Of a stretch of DNA of 64,000 bases, positions 8,080 through 15,734 are shown piece by piece. The stretch's first letter is position 1, and every line of letters starts with the position of its first letter. The translations under genes were made by a program, and so were the position numbers. A model generated the notes under the pieces. That model worked only from the letters and a program-made list of their open reading frames with translations. It was not told the DNA's origin and did not search any database. Origin of the DNA: Burkholderiales bacterium (GTDB lineage Bacteria; Pseudomonadota; Gammaproteobacteria; Burkholderiales; Burkholderiaceae_C); contig JADJCH010000063.1 in the NCBI GenBank assembly GCA_016703325.1, positions 124,001 through 188,000 on the forward strand. Reading direction: 5' to 3'.

Positions 8080-8739
8080 TCAACCCTTCTTCTTGAACAT
8101 CGCGTCCTGCGCCGCCTTGCGGTCGGCGGCCACCTTCTGCGCATGGGGGCGCTGGCCGATGAGGGCAGCGTAGGGTTTCCAGTCCACGCCGGCAGTGGCC
8201 AGCAGGTCCTCGCCCAGCACGATCTTGGTGGCCAGGGACACCAGCGGCAGGTTGACCCAGGCGGCGCAATCGGCCTGGGTGAAGCTTTCACCGGCCACGT
8301 AGGGCGCGAACTTGGCCAGGCGCTGGAAGGCGGGGATGTTCTTGCTCAGGCGCTTGCGCACGCTGGCCTTGGTATCCTCGCTGACCGTGCCGCCGAAGAA
8401 GGCCTGGGCGTACAGCTCGCGCGCCACCAGCTCCAGGTGCAGGTCGATGAACTGCGACAGCTCGCGCACCTTGGCGGCCGCGAAGGGGTCGGCCGGCAGC
8501 AGCGCCGGGCTGTCCGGGAAGGCGGCTTCCAGGTAGCCCATGATCACCTCGCTCTCGCACAGCGCACCCTGCGGCGTGCGGATGAAGGGCACCTTGGCCA
8601 GCGGCGAGTCACAAAGCACCGCCTCGTCCTTGGAGCCGGTCATCACGAACACTTCCTCGAAGGGGATGCCCTTTTCCAGCAGGGCCAGTTTGACCTTGTT
8701 GTAGTAGTTCGAGACGGCAAAGCCGCAGAGCTGGATCAT
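8080..8739 (-). CDS. Glutathione S-transferase family protein
   Basis: 219 residues. The N-terminal thioredoxin-fold GST domain has VSNYYNKVKLALLEKGIPFE and LAKVPFIRTPQGALCESEVI (cis-Pro and SE glutathione-binding motif). The C-terminal all-helical domain contains GESFTQADCAAWV, the usual N-capping/Asp motif. Cytosolic, presumably glutathione-dependent detoxification or isomerisation; the substrate cannot be told. It precedes the Uma2 gene by 3 bases. Confidence 0.88.
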   Translation of the reverse strand: MIQLCGFAVSNYYNKVKLALLEKGIPFEEVFVMTGSKDEAVLCDSPLAKVPFIRTPQGALCESEVIMGYLEAAFPDSPALLPADPFAAAKVRELSQFIDLHLELVARELYAQAFFGGTVSEDTKASVRKRLSKNIPAFQRLAKFAPYVAGESFTQADCAAWVNLPLVSLATKIVLGEDLLATAGVDWKPYAALIGQRPHAQKVAADRKAAQDAMFKKKG

Positions 8740-8836
8740 GGGTTGTCTCCGGTGGGTTCTGGATGGAAGGCGCAGTGTAGGCAGGCGGACGTGGCCGCGT
8801 TGACAACTGGGCGACAGCCGTCACCCGCAGCCGGCT

Positions 8837-9472
8837 TCACCAGCGCAGCAGCCGCGGCCCCAGCACGGCCCCCAGCCCGCCGGCCATCGCAATCCCGGCG
8901 CTGTACCAGACCGCCACGAAGGTGGGCGACAGCTCCGGGCAGTGCAGCGCATAGGCCAGCGCCCCCACCGCACCGGCGGACAGGCCGGCGGCCGCACCCG
9001 CCAGCGCCGGCCGGGTGGGCGCCAGGCCGCGCAGCGCCCACAGCAGCGCGGCCAGCGTGGGCAGGGACACCCCCAGCACGATCCAGGGGCAGCTCGACCA
9101 GGTGCGGCCCATCAGCAGGGCCTCGCGCGATTCCACCGGCGCGGCGGCCCAGGCGCCGGCGCCCAGCGCAGCCATCACCGCCAGCACACCCACCAGCGCC
9201 CGCAGCGGGATGGCCAGCCGCGCCACCGGCCGCGCCAGTCGGGCGGTGAGCGCCACCGCCGCCGCGGCCAGCGCACCGGCGTAGGCCAGCTTCATCCACA
9301 CCGCCGGGGTGCCCAGCAGCGACCCGGAGTAGGCCCCCAGTGTGGACAGCACCAGCAGCACCGACAGCAGCCCTCCCAGCGCCAGCGCAGGCCCCAGGCG
9401 ACGGGCCACCACGGCCCGGGGGGCGGCGCCGGCTTGGCTGGCCAGCATCGAAATCAGTTGGTCGGTGTTCAT
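8837..9472 (-). CDS. nrsF: NrsF-type membrane anti-sigma factor (DUF1109)
   Basis: 211-residue integral membrane protein with about six hydrophobic segments, matching NrsF/DUF1109. In Caulobacter this family holds sigma factor SigF inactive until chromate, cadmium or copper stress. Two cysteines at about residues 128 (WSSCPW) and 178 (ALHCPE) lie where the two functionally important NrsF cysteines are reported, consistent with metal or thiol sensing. The ATG overlaps the sigF stop (ATGA), so the pair is translationally coupled. Confidence 0.88.
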   Translation of the reverse strand: MNTDQLISMLASQAGAAPRAVVARRLGPALALGGLLSVLLVLSTLGAYSGSLLGTPAVWMKLAYAGALAAAAVALTARLARPVARLAIPLRALVGVLAVMAALGAGAWAAAPVESREALLMGRTWSSCPWIVLGVSLPTLAALLWALRGLAPTRPALAGAAAGLSAGAVGALAYALHCPELSPTFVAVWYSAGIAMAGGLGAVLGPRLLRW

Positions 9473-10026
9473 GCGGCATCACTCCGGATCAGGTCGGCCA
9501 GCTTCTTCAGGCCGCGGTGCACCTGCACCTTGAGGGCGGAGATGGAGGCGCCGGTGCGCTCGGCCGCCTCCGCCACGGACAGGCCCTCCACCTTGGTCAA
9601 CACGATCGCGTCGCGCTGCGCGGTCGGCAGGCTCTCCAGCAGCAGCAACAGATCGCGCCGGGCCGGGGCGGCGCTGTCGTCGCGGCCGGGCAGTTGGTCC
9701 TCGTCCAGATCGTCCAGCGAGGTGTGCAGCTCGGCGTGGCGGCCGCGGCGCCGCCACAGGTCGATGAGTTTGTGCCGGGCGATCGCAAACATCCAGGCAC
9801 TCACCGGCACTGCGGCGTCGTGGGTACCACGCTGCAGGTGCAGCGCCAGCAGGGTTTCCTGCACCAGGTCCTCCAGTTCGTCCGGCCAGGACGACATGCG
9901 CCGTCGCAACCAGCTGCGCAGGCGCGTGGCCATCAGCGCCAGGGCGGCCCGGTAGGCCGCCTCATCGCCGGACTGGGCACTGCGCCACAGGGGGGCGAGG
10001 CGGCTTTCAAAGTCGTCGCTGTGCAC
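9469..10026 (-). CDS. sigF: ECF RNA polymerase sigma factor, SigF type
   Basis: 185 residues. Region 2 has DELEDLVQETLLALH and WMFAIARHKLIDLWRRR. Region 4 has LPTAQRDAIVLTKVEGLSVA and GASISALKVQVHRGLKKL. Start is GTG at 10026, five bases after an AGGAG. A GTAACC-N16-CGAA element lies just upstream, implying autoregulation. Co-transcribed with nrsF and divergent from the bufferin operon, which carries the same promoter element. Expected to respond to copper or other metal stress once NrsF releases it (known for the Caulobacter homologue, inferred here). Confidence 0.92.
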   Translation of the reverse strand: MHSDDFESRLAPLWRSAQSGDEAAYRAALALMATRLRSWLRRRMSSWPDELEDLVQETLLALHLQRGTHDAAVPVSAWMFAIARHKLIDLWRRRGRHAELHTSLDDLDEDQLPGRDDSAAPARRDLLLLLESLPTAQRDAIVLTKVEGLSVAEAAERTGASISALKVQVHRGLKKLADLIRSDAA

Positions 10027-10038
10027 GTCACTCCTGGA

Positions 10039-10064
10039 TTCGCTCGGAAAGGGCAGAAGGTTAC
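10039..10064 (-). promoter_or_regulatory. SigF-type promoter of the sigF-nrsF operon
   Basis: Read on the minus strand: GTAACC (10064-10059), exactly 16 bases, then CGAA (10042-10039). This is identical in sequence and spacing to the published Caulobacter SigF consensus as I recall it. The expected transcript start falls within a few bases of the ribosome-binding site, so the leader would be very short. Confidence 0.8.
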
Positions 10065-10099
10065 AGCCCCTGTGCGGAATCTTTTTTCAGGCCTGCGCT

Positions 10100-10125
10100 G
10101 TAACCCGGTGCCGGGACGCCGCGAC
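10100..10125 (+). promoter_or_regulatory. SigF-type promoter of the bufferin operon
   Basis: GTAACC (10100-10105), 16 bases, then CGAC (10122-10125); only the last base differs from the GTAACC-N16-CGAA consensus. It points at bufA1, leaving a leader of roughly 115 bases. With the facing element at 10039-10064 it makes a divergent SigF promoter pair. Confidence 0.78.
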
Positions 10126-10248
10126 TTGCCTGTCGGGGCGCGATGCGGATCGCCCACCCGACGAGCGATGCCGGTCTGCGTGACCGGCCTTGCTCCGCTT
10201 CACCCACCCGGCACCCTGCCCAAATCTTCTCTCTGAAAGGAACCCACC

Positions 10249-10566
10249 ATGTCCTCCAATCACACCGCCCTGCACGCCGCCACCCTCGCCCTGGCCCTGG
10301 GCGCCGCCCTGACGCTGGCCCACACACCGGCCGCCGCCCAGGCTGCCGACAAGGAGAAGTGCTACGGCGTGGCAATGAAGGGCGCCAACGACTGCGCCGC
10401 CGGTGCCGGCACGACCTGCGCCGGTACCGCTGCGCGGGACCATCAGGGCAACGCCTGGAAGCTGGTGCCCAAGGGCAGCTGCACGACGATGGATTCGCCC
10501 AGCTCCCCTACCGGCAAGGGTCAGCTGATGGCCTTCAAGGAAGCAACGATGAAGAAGGCGATGTGA
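10249..10566 (+). CDS. bufA1: BufA1-family bufferin precursor (DUF2282), copper-binding RiPP
   Basis: 105-residue exported peptide precursor. Signal peptide with hydrophobic core around residues 7-22 and AAAQA cleavage region. The core has four cysteines at 38 (EKCYG), 49 (NDCA), 57 (TTCAG) and 78 (KGSCT), the DUF2282 pattern. In characterised bufferins the cysteines are modified by the MNIO enzyme (thiooxazole formation) to give a periplasmic copper chelator. A Ser/Pro/Gly segment and KEATMKKAM tail extend past the usual core. A GAAAGGAA ribosome-binding site is well placed. First gene of the buf operon. Confidence 0.9.
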   Translation: MSSNHTALHAATLALALGAALTLAHTPAAAQAADKEKCYGVAMKGANDCAAGAGTTCAGTAARDHQGNAWKLVPKGSCTTMDSPSSPTGKGQLMAFKEATMKKAM

Positions 10567-10606
10567 ACCCGATGAGGCAGCGCCACCCGCCGACCCCGGA
10601 GGCCCC

Positions 10607-11539
10607 ATGACATCGATCGCCACCACCCCAGGCGCCACCCCGGTGGGCATCGGCCTGAAGGCGCAGCACCTCGCAGAGATCTTCGCTGAGGGTGCGGGGT
10701 CGCGGTCGGGCCCGGCCGACGCGCTGGCCTTCTTCGAGGTGCATGCCGAGAACCACATGGTGGCCGGCGGCCCGCGGCGGCGCTGGCTGGAGCGCCTGCG
10801 GGGCCGCTGGGCCCTGTCGGTGCACGGCGTGGGCCTGTCCATCGGCGGGCCCGGCCCGCTGGATGAGGCCCACCTGCAGCGCCTGGTCGAGCTGCTGGCC
10901 TGGGCTGAACCACAGTGGTTCTCGGAGCACCTGGCCTGGTCCAGCCACGGCGGCGCCTTCCTCAACGACCTGCTTCCGCTGCCCTACAACCGCAGCACGC
11001 TGCAGCGCGTGTGCAGCCACATCGACCAGGTGCAGGAGCGGCTGGGCCGTCGCCTGCTGCTGGAGAACCCCAGCCGCTACGTCGAGTTCAGCGCCGGCAC
11101 GATGGACGAAGCCACCTTCCTCACCCTCCTGCAGCGGCGCACCGGCTGCGGGCTGCTGGTGGACGTCAACAACGCCTACGTCAGCGCCGTCAACACCGGT
11201 GGCGACGCCTGGGAGCTGCTGGGCGCCCTGCCGACCGATGTGCTGGCTGCCGTGGGTGAAATCCACCTCGCCGGCCACCACGCGGAGGCGGACAGCCTGG
11301 GCGCCCTGCTGCTGATCGACAGCCACTCGGCGCCTGTGGCCGACCCGGTGTGGGCGCTGTACGAACGCTTTGCCGCCCGGCTGCCGCAGCCGGTGCCCAC
11401 CCTGATCGAACGCGACCAGCAGATCCCGCCCCTGGCCTCGCTGGTGGCCGAAGCCACCCGGGCCGGCCGGGCCCAGGCGCGGGCACAACAGGCTCTGGTG
11501 CACAGGCCGGCCACCGAACCCATCGAGGCGGCCGCATGA
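10607..11539 (+). CDS. bufB: BufB, MNIO-family (DUF692) bufferin maturase
   Basis: 310-residue multinuclear non-heme iron oxidase of the DUF692/MNIO family, TIM-barrel fold. Conserved metal-ligand-bearing segments are visible in order: FFEVHAENHM, LSVHGVGLSIGG, WFSEHLAWS, LLLENPSRYVEF, LLVDVNNAYVSA, EIHLAGHHAE, LIDSHSAPV and TLIERDQQIPPL. It should oxidise cysteines of BufA1 before export. It follows bufA1 by 40 bases and overlaps bufC by 4 (ATGA). The true ATG may be the one at 10607; the conserved region starts at VGIGLKAQHL. Confidence 0.92.
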   Translation: MTSIATTPGATPVGIGLKAQHLAEIFAEGAGSRSGPADALAFFEVHAENHMVAGGPRRRWLERLRGRWALSVHGVGLSIGGPGPLDEAHLQRLVELLAWAEPQWFSEHLAWSSHGGAFLNDLLPLPYNRSTLQRVCSHIDQVQERLGRRLLLENPSRYVEFSAGTMDEATFLTLLQRRTGCGLLVDVNNAYVSAVNTGGDAWELLGALPTDVLAAVGEIHLAGHHAEADSLGALLLIDSHSAPVADPVWALYERFAARLPQPVPTLIERDQQIPPLASLVAEATRAGRAQARAQQALVHRPATEPIEAAA

Positions 11540-12411
11540 CAGACCCCACCACGATCGGCGCCTTCGACACCAACACCACCGCCCGCTGGGCGGAACTGCT
11601 GCTGGAACCCGGCGCCTGCGCACCCCCCGGCCTGCGCAGCTGGAACGGCTCCGACCCCGCCCAGCGTTTTGCCGTGCACCGCAACAACGTCCTGGCCAGC
11701 CTGGGCGATGCGCTGGCCGAGACCTTCCCGGTGCTGCGGGAGGTGGTCGGCGCGGACTGCTTCGGCGCCCTGGCCCTGGCCTTCGTCCGCCAACACCCGC
11801 CCCGTCACCCGGTGCTGGCGGACTGGGGAGAGGATTTCGGGCCCTGGCTGGACCACATCGTCACCCGCTCCAGCGACCTGGCCGCCCTGCCCTGGCTGGG
11901 CGACCTGGCACGGCTGGAGCAGCTGCGCCAGCGCTGCTGCCACGCGGCCGATGCCAGTGCCCTGTCGCCCCAGACCCTGGCCGGGCGGCTGGCCGAGCCG
12001 GCCCGACTGCCCCACTGGCGCCCCGGCTGGCACCCGGCCGCGGCGGTGTGGCGCTCCCGCTGGGCCGTCCTGTCCCTCTGGACGGCGCACCAGCGGCAGG
12101 ACCCGTCCCAGCCCGTCTCGCTGGCTGGCCTGGACATCCACCGCCCGGAGGCCGCCCTGCTGCTGCGCAGCGCTGCGGACGAGGTGCTGCTGTGGCCGCT
12201 GTCCGCCAGCGCCGCCGCGTTCTGTGCCGCGCTGGCGAGCGGTGCTCCCTTTGGCGAAGCCCAGCGGCTGAGCCTGGCCGAACCCGGCGCCGACAGCTTT
12301 GACCTCGTCGAGCTGCTCACCCTGCTGCTGCGCCATGGCGTGCTGGTCGAAGCACCACCCACCCGGCCCAGCGTCCCCACCCCTGCCCATGGAGGTTCAC
12401 TCCCATGCTGA
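11536..12411 (+). CDS. bufC: BufC, bufferin maturation partner (DUF2063)
   Basis: 291 residues. The N-terminal HvfC/BufC domain is recognisable: RWAELLLEPG, RFAVHRNNVLASLGDALAET, FPVLREVVGADCFGALALAF and HPVLADWGEDF. The C-terminal half matches the second domain of the family. BufC is thought to present the precursor to the MNIO enzyme. The start overlaps bufB by ATGA, and the end overlaps doxX by 7 bases, so the operon is tightly coupled. Confidence 0.9.
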   Translation: MTDPTTIGAFDTNTTARWAELLLEPGACAPPGLRSWNGSDPAQRFAVHRNNVLASLGDALAETFPVLREVVGADCFGALALAFVRQHPPRHPVLADWGEDFGPWLDHIVTRSSDLAALPWLGDLARLEQLRQRCCHAADASALSPQTLAGRLAEPARLPHWRPGWHPAAAVWRSRWAVLSLWTAHQRQDPSQPVSLAGLDIHRPEAALLLRSAADEVLLWPLSASAAAFCAALASGAPFGEAQRLSLAEPGADSFDLVELLTLLLRHGVLVEAPPTRPSVPTPAHGGSLPC

Positions 12412-12962
12412 ACAACCCCGCCCCGCACCCGCTGCCGGCCGCGGCCCGGTCCGCCGCGCCACCCCAAGCTCTGTCGCGCCTGGCCGCTGCCTGGCACCAC
12501 GCCCGGGAGGCAATGCAACGTGCCATCCCCTACGACGTGCTGGCCGTGCTGGCCCGCTTTTCCCTGGCGGCCACCTTCTGGCGCTCCGGCCAGACCAAGG
12601 TGGAGGGCTTGGCCGTCGACCTGGTGGAAGGCCACTTCACCCTCGGCTGGCCGCGGCTGTCGGAGAGTGCGGTCGCCCTGTTCCGCGACGAATACCAGCT
12701 CCCCCTGCTCCCACCCGAACTCGCCGCCACCCTGGCCGCCACCGGCGAGCACCTGCTGCCCCTGCTGCTGCTGCTGGGCCTGGGCAGCCGCTTCGCCGCC
12801 CTGGGCCTGCTGGGCATGACCGCGGTGATCCAGCTGCTGGTCTACCCCGGCGCCTACCCCACCCACGGCGTCTGGGCCGCGGCGCTGCTGATGCTGGTGG
12901 CGCAGGGGCCGGGGCGCGGGTCGCTGGACCACCTGCTCGGCTGGGAGCGGCCGTTGCGTTGA
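12405..12962 (+). CDS. DoxX-family membrane protein of the bufferin operon
   Basis: 185-residue integral membrane protein with four hydrophobic segments. DoxX signature parts include VLARFSLAATFWRSGQTKVE, GEHLLPLLLLLGLGSRFAALG and GMTAVIQLLVYPGAYPTHG. DoxX proteins are frequent last members of buf/hvf operons. A redox or export role has been proposed but is not settled. A GGAGG lies before the ATG inside bufC. Confidence 0.88.
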   Translation: MLNNPAPHPLPAAARSAAPPQALSRLAAAWHHAREAMQRAIPYDVLAVLARFSLAATFWRSGQTKVEGLAVDLVEGHFTLGWPRLSESAVALFRDEYQLPLLPPELAATLAATGEHLLPLLLLLGLGSRFAALGLLGMTAVIQLLVYPGAYPTHGVWAAALLMLVAQGPGRGSLDHLLGWERPLR

Positions 12963-13025
12963 TGGCGCAAGGGCACGACCCCCACTGCGGCGGGCCAGGC
13001 GGGGTGGTAGTCTTTTGACTTCGAC

Positions 13026-13046
13026 AAAGCACCGCGCGGTGCCTTT
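13026..13046 (+). terminator. Putative terminator after the bufferin operon
   Basis: A-tract, self-complementary GCACCGCGCGGTGC (13029-13042), then CTTT. The seven-base arms leave almost no loop, so folding is imperfect, but the A-stem-T arrangement fits the end of doxX transcription. It may act in both directions. Confidence 0.4.
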
Positions 13047-13107
13047 CCCGACTCGTCCGGCCCCCCGCAGGCCAGGACGGGCCAGTGCAAGAAATGGCAG
13101 CTTCCCG

Positions 13108-13392
13108 ATGTCCGTCCCCTACAAGGATCTCCTGAGTTTCGGTTCCATGACCCTGCTGGTGGGTGCCCTTGGCTTGGCACTGCTGCTCCTGTGGGGTTGG
13201 CAGTCCGGCCAGGAGCTGCCGCTGTGGCCGGCGCTGCTGGTGGCTGGGGTCAACGTCTTTGGCGCGCTCAGACTCCTGCAGGAAACCCGGGCCCGCCAGA
13301 CCGCTGTCAGGGAACAGGCTGCAGCGTCTGCCGCAGCCGCTCAGGCCCACAGCACCGCTGCGGCGCCAAGGAACCGGCGCAAAGCCAAATGA
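13108..13392 (+). CDS. Small two-helix membrane protein of unknown function
   Basis: 94 residues from ATG 13108 (MSVPYKDLLS). Two transmembrane segments (about residues 12-33 and 38-56), then an Ala-rich, basic cytoplasmic-looking tail ending RNRRKAK. No family recognised. An upstream in-frame start at 13015 would overlap the putative terminator and adds no conserved-looking sequence. High-GC codon use fits the neighbourhood. Confidence 0.6.
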   Translation: MSVPYKDLLSFGSMTLLVGALGLALLLLWGWQSGQELPLWPALLVAGVNVFGALRLLQETRARQTAVREQAAASAAAAQAHSTAAAPRNRRKAK

Positions 13393-13573
13393 CACCGCGG
13401 CGCCAGCGCCCCAGCGGCGCCCCTCCCTGATCTGATCCCAGGGGGCCGCGCGGCCCATGCACGCCCAGCCCCCGTTCACACCCACCGGCCGCAGTTCGTC
13501 GCATCCACCTGGCTCAACCGCCGGTGCAGCGCCACAGTCCACCCATTGCAAACATGCCTTGGAGACTGTCGCC

Positions 13574-14092
13574 ATGCCCAACGCCACCGCTGCCACCACT
13601 GCCACCGCCGCCGCCATCCCGGCCTGGGTGCCCGCGCTCCTGCTCGGGCTGGTGTGGCTGGGCTGGAAGCAGACGCGGCCACGCACGGTGCGCCCGGCGG
13701 TGGTCGGGGGGATCGCACTGGGAATGCTCGTCTTCTCCCTGGCCGGTGTGATCCGCGCGTTTGGGGCGGATGCCGCTGCCCTGGCAGCCTGGGGCGCGGG
13801 ATTGGCGACGGTGCTGGCGCTGGGCGCCGCAGGGTGGGCCCCCCGTGGGCTGCAGTCACTCGGTCGGCAACAGGTGCACCTGCCGGGCAGCTGGGTGCCG
13901 ATGGGACTGCTGCTGACGGTGTTTGCCGCCAAGTTTGCGCTGGGCACCGTGGTGGCCATGCGCTCACCGCTGCTGGCGGATGCGGCCTTTGTGACCGCCC
14001 TCTGCGCGCTGCTGGGGGCCGTCAGTGGCGGGTTCGGGGTGCGGGCGCTGGCGGTGCGGCGCTGTGCTCAGCCCCACCCGATCGCGGCGTGA
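13574..14092 (+). CDS. DUF6622-like integral membrane protein
   Basis: 172 residues with about five hydrophobic segments; WVPALLLGLVWLGWKQTRPR and LPGSWVPMGLLLTVFAAKFA resemble DUF6622 proteins. The ATG at 13574 is chosen because the upstream in-frame extension (from 13457) is low-complexity and not membrane-like. Function unknown. It lies upstream of the BNR/MoaD pair on the same strand. Confidence 0.65.
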   Translation: MPNATAATTATAAAIPAWVPALLLGLVWLGWKQTRPRTVRPAVVGGIALGMLVFSLAGVIRAFGADAAALAAWGAGLATVLALGAAGWAPRGLQSLGRQQVHLPGSWVPMGLLLTVFAAKFALGTVVAMRSPLLADAAFVTALCALLGAVSGGFGVRALAVRRCAQPHPIAA

Positions 14093-14249
14093 ACCTCGTC
14101 TCAGTCCTGCGCTACGCCCAAGCCCGGCCGTGGCCGATCGTCGATGCCCTGGAAGTGGCGGGCATCAGGGTTGCGCCGATGTGCAGGCCGATCCCGCCGC
14201 TGCACACTCGGCACCGAGCATGACATCCGTCAAGGCTCTGGAGACCGCC

Positions 14250-15440
14250 ATGCCCCGTCCCGGTCCCGTCAATCCGTCGCCGCGCCCGGCCGCCGGCGCC
14301 GTGCTCCTGCTGGTCGCGACCCGAAAAGGCGCCTGGCTGCTGCACGGGGACGCTGCCCGGCGCCGCTGGCGACTGGACGGCCCGCACTTCCATGGCCACA
14401 GCATCAGCCACCTGGTGCTGGACCCGCGCGACGGCCGCACCCTGCTGGCCGCAGCGAAGACCGGTCACCTCGGGCCCACGATCTTCCGCTCGACCGACCT
14501 GGGGCGAACCTGGAAGGAGGCGAGTCGGCCCCCGGCCTTCGCCCAGCCCACCGATGGCAGCCCGGCGCGCAGCGTTGACCACACCTTCTGGCTTGCGCCC
14601 TGCCACACCAACCAACCCGGCAGCTGGTACGCCGGCACTTCTCCGCAGGGCCTGTTCCGCAGCGATGACGGCGGCGACACGTGGCAGCCGCTGCCCGGCG
14701 TCAACGACAACATGACGCTGCGCGAGTGGATGGGCACGGTGCAGGACGGCACCCCCGACGGCCCCAAGCTGCACTCCATCGTCATCGACCCGGCCGACCC
14801 CGCGCACCTGCTGTTCGGCATGTCCGGCGGCGGCGTGCACGAATCCTTCGACCGCGGCGCCACCTGGCAGACACTGATCGGCGGGCTGGAGGTGGTGGAA
14901 GGTTTCGACGTCACACAGCCCACCTTCCACGACCCGCACTGCATCCGCGCCTGCCCCAGCCGGTCCACCCGGCTGTACATGCAGAACCACTGCGGCATCT
15001 ACCGCCTCGACCGGCCCTCACAGGTGTGGCAACGCATCGGCCGCAAGATGCCCAGGAAGGTGGGCGACATCGGCTTCCCGATGGTGGTGCACCCGCGCGA
15101 CGCCGACACCGCCTGGGTCTTCCCGATGGATGGCTCCGACGTCTGGCCCCGCACCAGCCCCGACGGCCGGCCGGCCGCCTACGTCACCCGCAACGCCGGG
15201 CGCAGCTGGCAGCGCCTGGACGCCGGCCTGCCCGCCGAGCAGGCCTGGTGGACCGTGAAGCGCCAGGCCCTCTGCGCCGACCAGCGCAACCCGGTGGGCC
15301 TGTACCTCGGCCACACCGGCGGCGAGATCTGGATGCTGCGCGACGATGGCGGCGCCACGCCCCCACAGAGCTGGCGCAACATCGCCCGCCACCTGCCGGA
15401 GATCTATGCCCTCGAAACGGCCATCCCGGCGGCGGACTGA
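14250..15440 (+). CDS. BNR/sialidase-type beta-propeller protein
   Basis: About 396 residues with repeated Asp-box-like motifs of the BNR/WD40-YVTN class: STDLGRTWKE, SDDGGDTWQP, SFDRGATWQT and TRNAGRSWQR. This gives a propeller fold related to sialidases and photosystem-assembly-type propellers. No signal peptide is obvious, so it is probably cytoplasmic. No glycosidase catalytic residues are confidently assigned. ATG 14250 follows a GGAG; ATG 14220 is an alternative. A MoaD-like gene follows 11 bases later, and such pairs recur in proteobacteria, so the two probably work together. Confidence 0.75.
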   Translation: MPRPGPVNPSPRPAAGAVLLLVATRKGAWLLHGDAARRRWRLDGPHFHGHSISHLVLDPRDGRTLLAAAKTGHLGPTIFRSTDLGRTWKEASRPPAFAQPTDGSPARSVDHTFWLAPCHTNQPGSWYAGTSPQGLFRSDDGGDTWQPLPGVNDNMTLREWMGTVQDGTPDGPKLHSIVIDPADPAHLLFGMSGGGVHESFDRGATWQTLIGGLEVVEGFDVTQPTFHDPHCIRACPSRSTRLYMQNHCGIYRLDRPSQVWQRIGRKMPRKVGDIGFPMVVHPRDADTAWVFPMDGSDVWPRTSPDGRPAAYVTRNAGRSWQRLDAGLPAEQAWWTVKRQALCADQRNPVGLYLGHTGGEIWMLRDDGGATPPQSWRNIARHLPEIYALETAIPAAD

Positions 15441-15451
15441 AGGCGAGCCGC

Positions 15452-15724
15452 ATGCGCGTGCTGGTCCCGAGCGCGCTGCGCTCCTACACCGGCGCGATGT
15501 GGGTCGAGCTCGACCTGCCCGCCCTGCCGCCAGCCACCGTCGGTGCGGTGCTCGACGCGCTGGACGCGCGCTTCCCGGGCATCCGCTTTCGCATGGTCGA
15601 TGAGCGGGGGCTGCTGCGCCCGCACATGCGCTGCTTCGTGGGCGGCCGCGCAGTGCACGACCTGAGCCGGCCCATGGCCAGCGGTGAGGAACTGCACATC
15701 GTGCAGGCGCTCAGCGGCGGCTGA
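15452..15724 (+). CDS. MoaD/ThiS-family ubiquitin-like protein
   Basis: 90 residues with the beta-grasp pattern of MoaD/ThiS: PSALRSYTGAMWVELDLPAL, VGAVLDALDARFPGIRFRMV, RPHMRCFVGGRAV, and a C-terminus LHIVQALSGG ending in the Gly-Gly needed for adenylation and thiocarboxylation or conjugation. It is not beside moaE, thiF or other cofactor genes; its only partner is the upstream BNR-propeller gene. A sulfur-carrier or protein-conjugation role is therefore open. Confidence 0.82.
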   Translation: MRVLVPSALRSYTGAMWVELDLPALPPATVGAVLDALDARFPGIRFRMVDERGLLRPHMRCFVGGRAVHDLSRPMASGEELHIVQALSGG

Positions 15725-15734
15725 GGCGCGCGGC

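Noticed and set aside
4853..9249. Long plus-strand open frames across 4853-7540 and 7249-9249
   Set aside because: They lie opposite MuiA-like, exported-protein, Uma2, GST and nrsF genes and read as repetitive shadow peptides.
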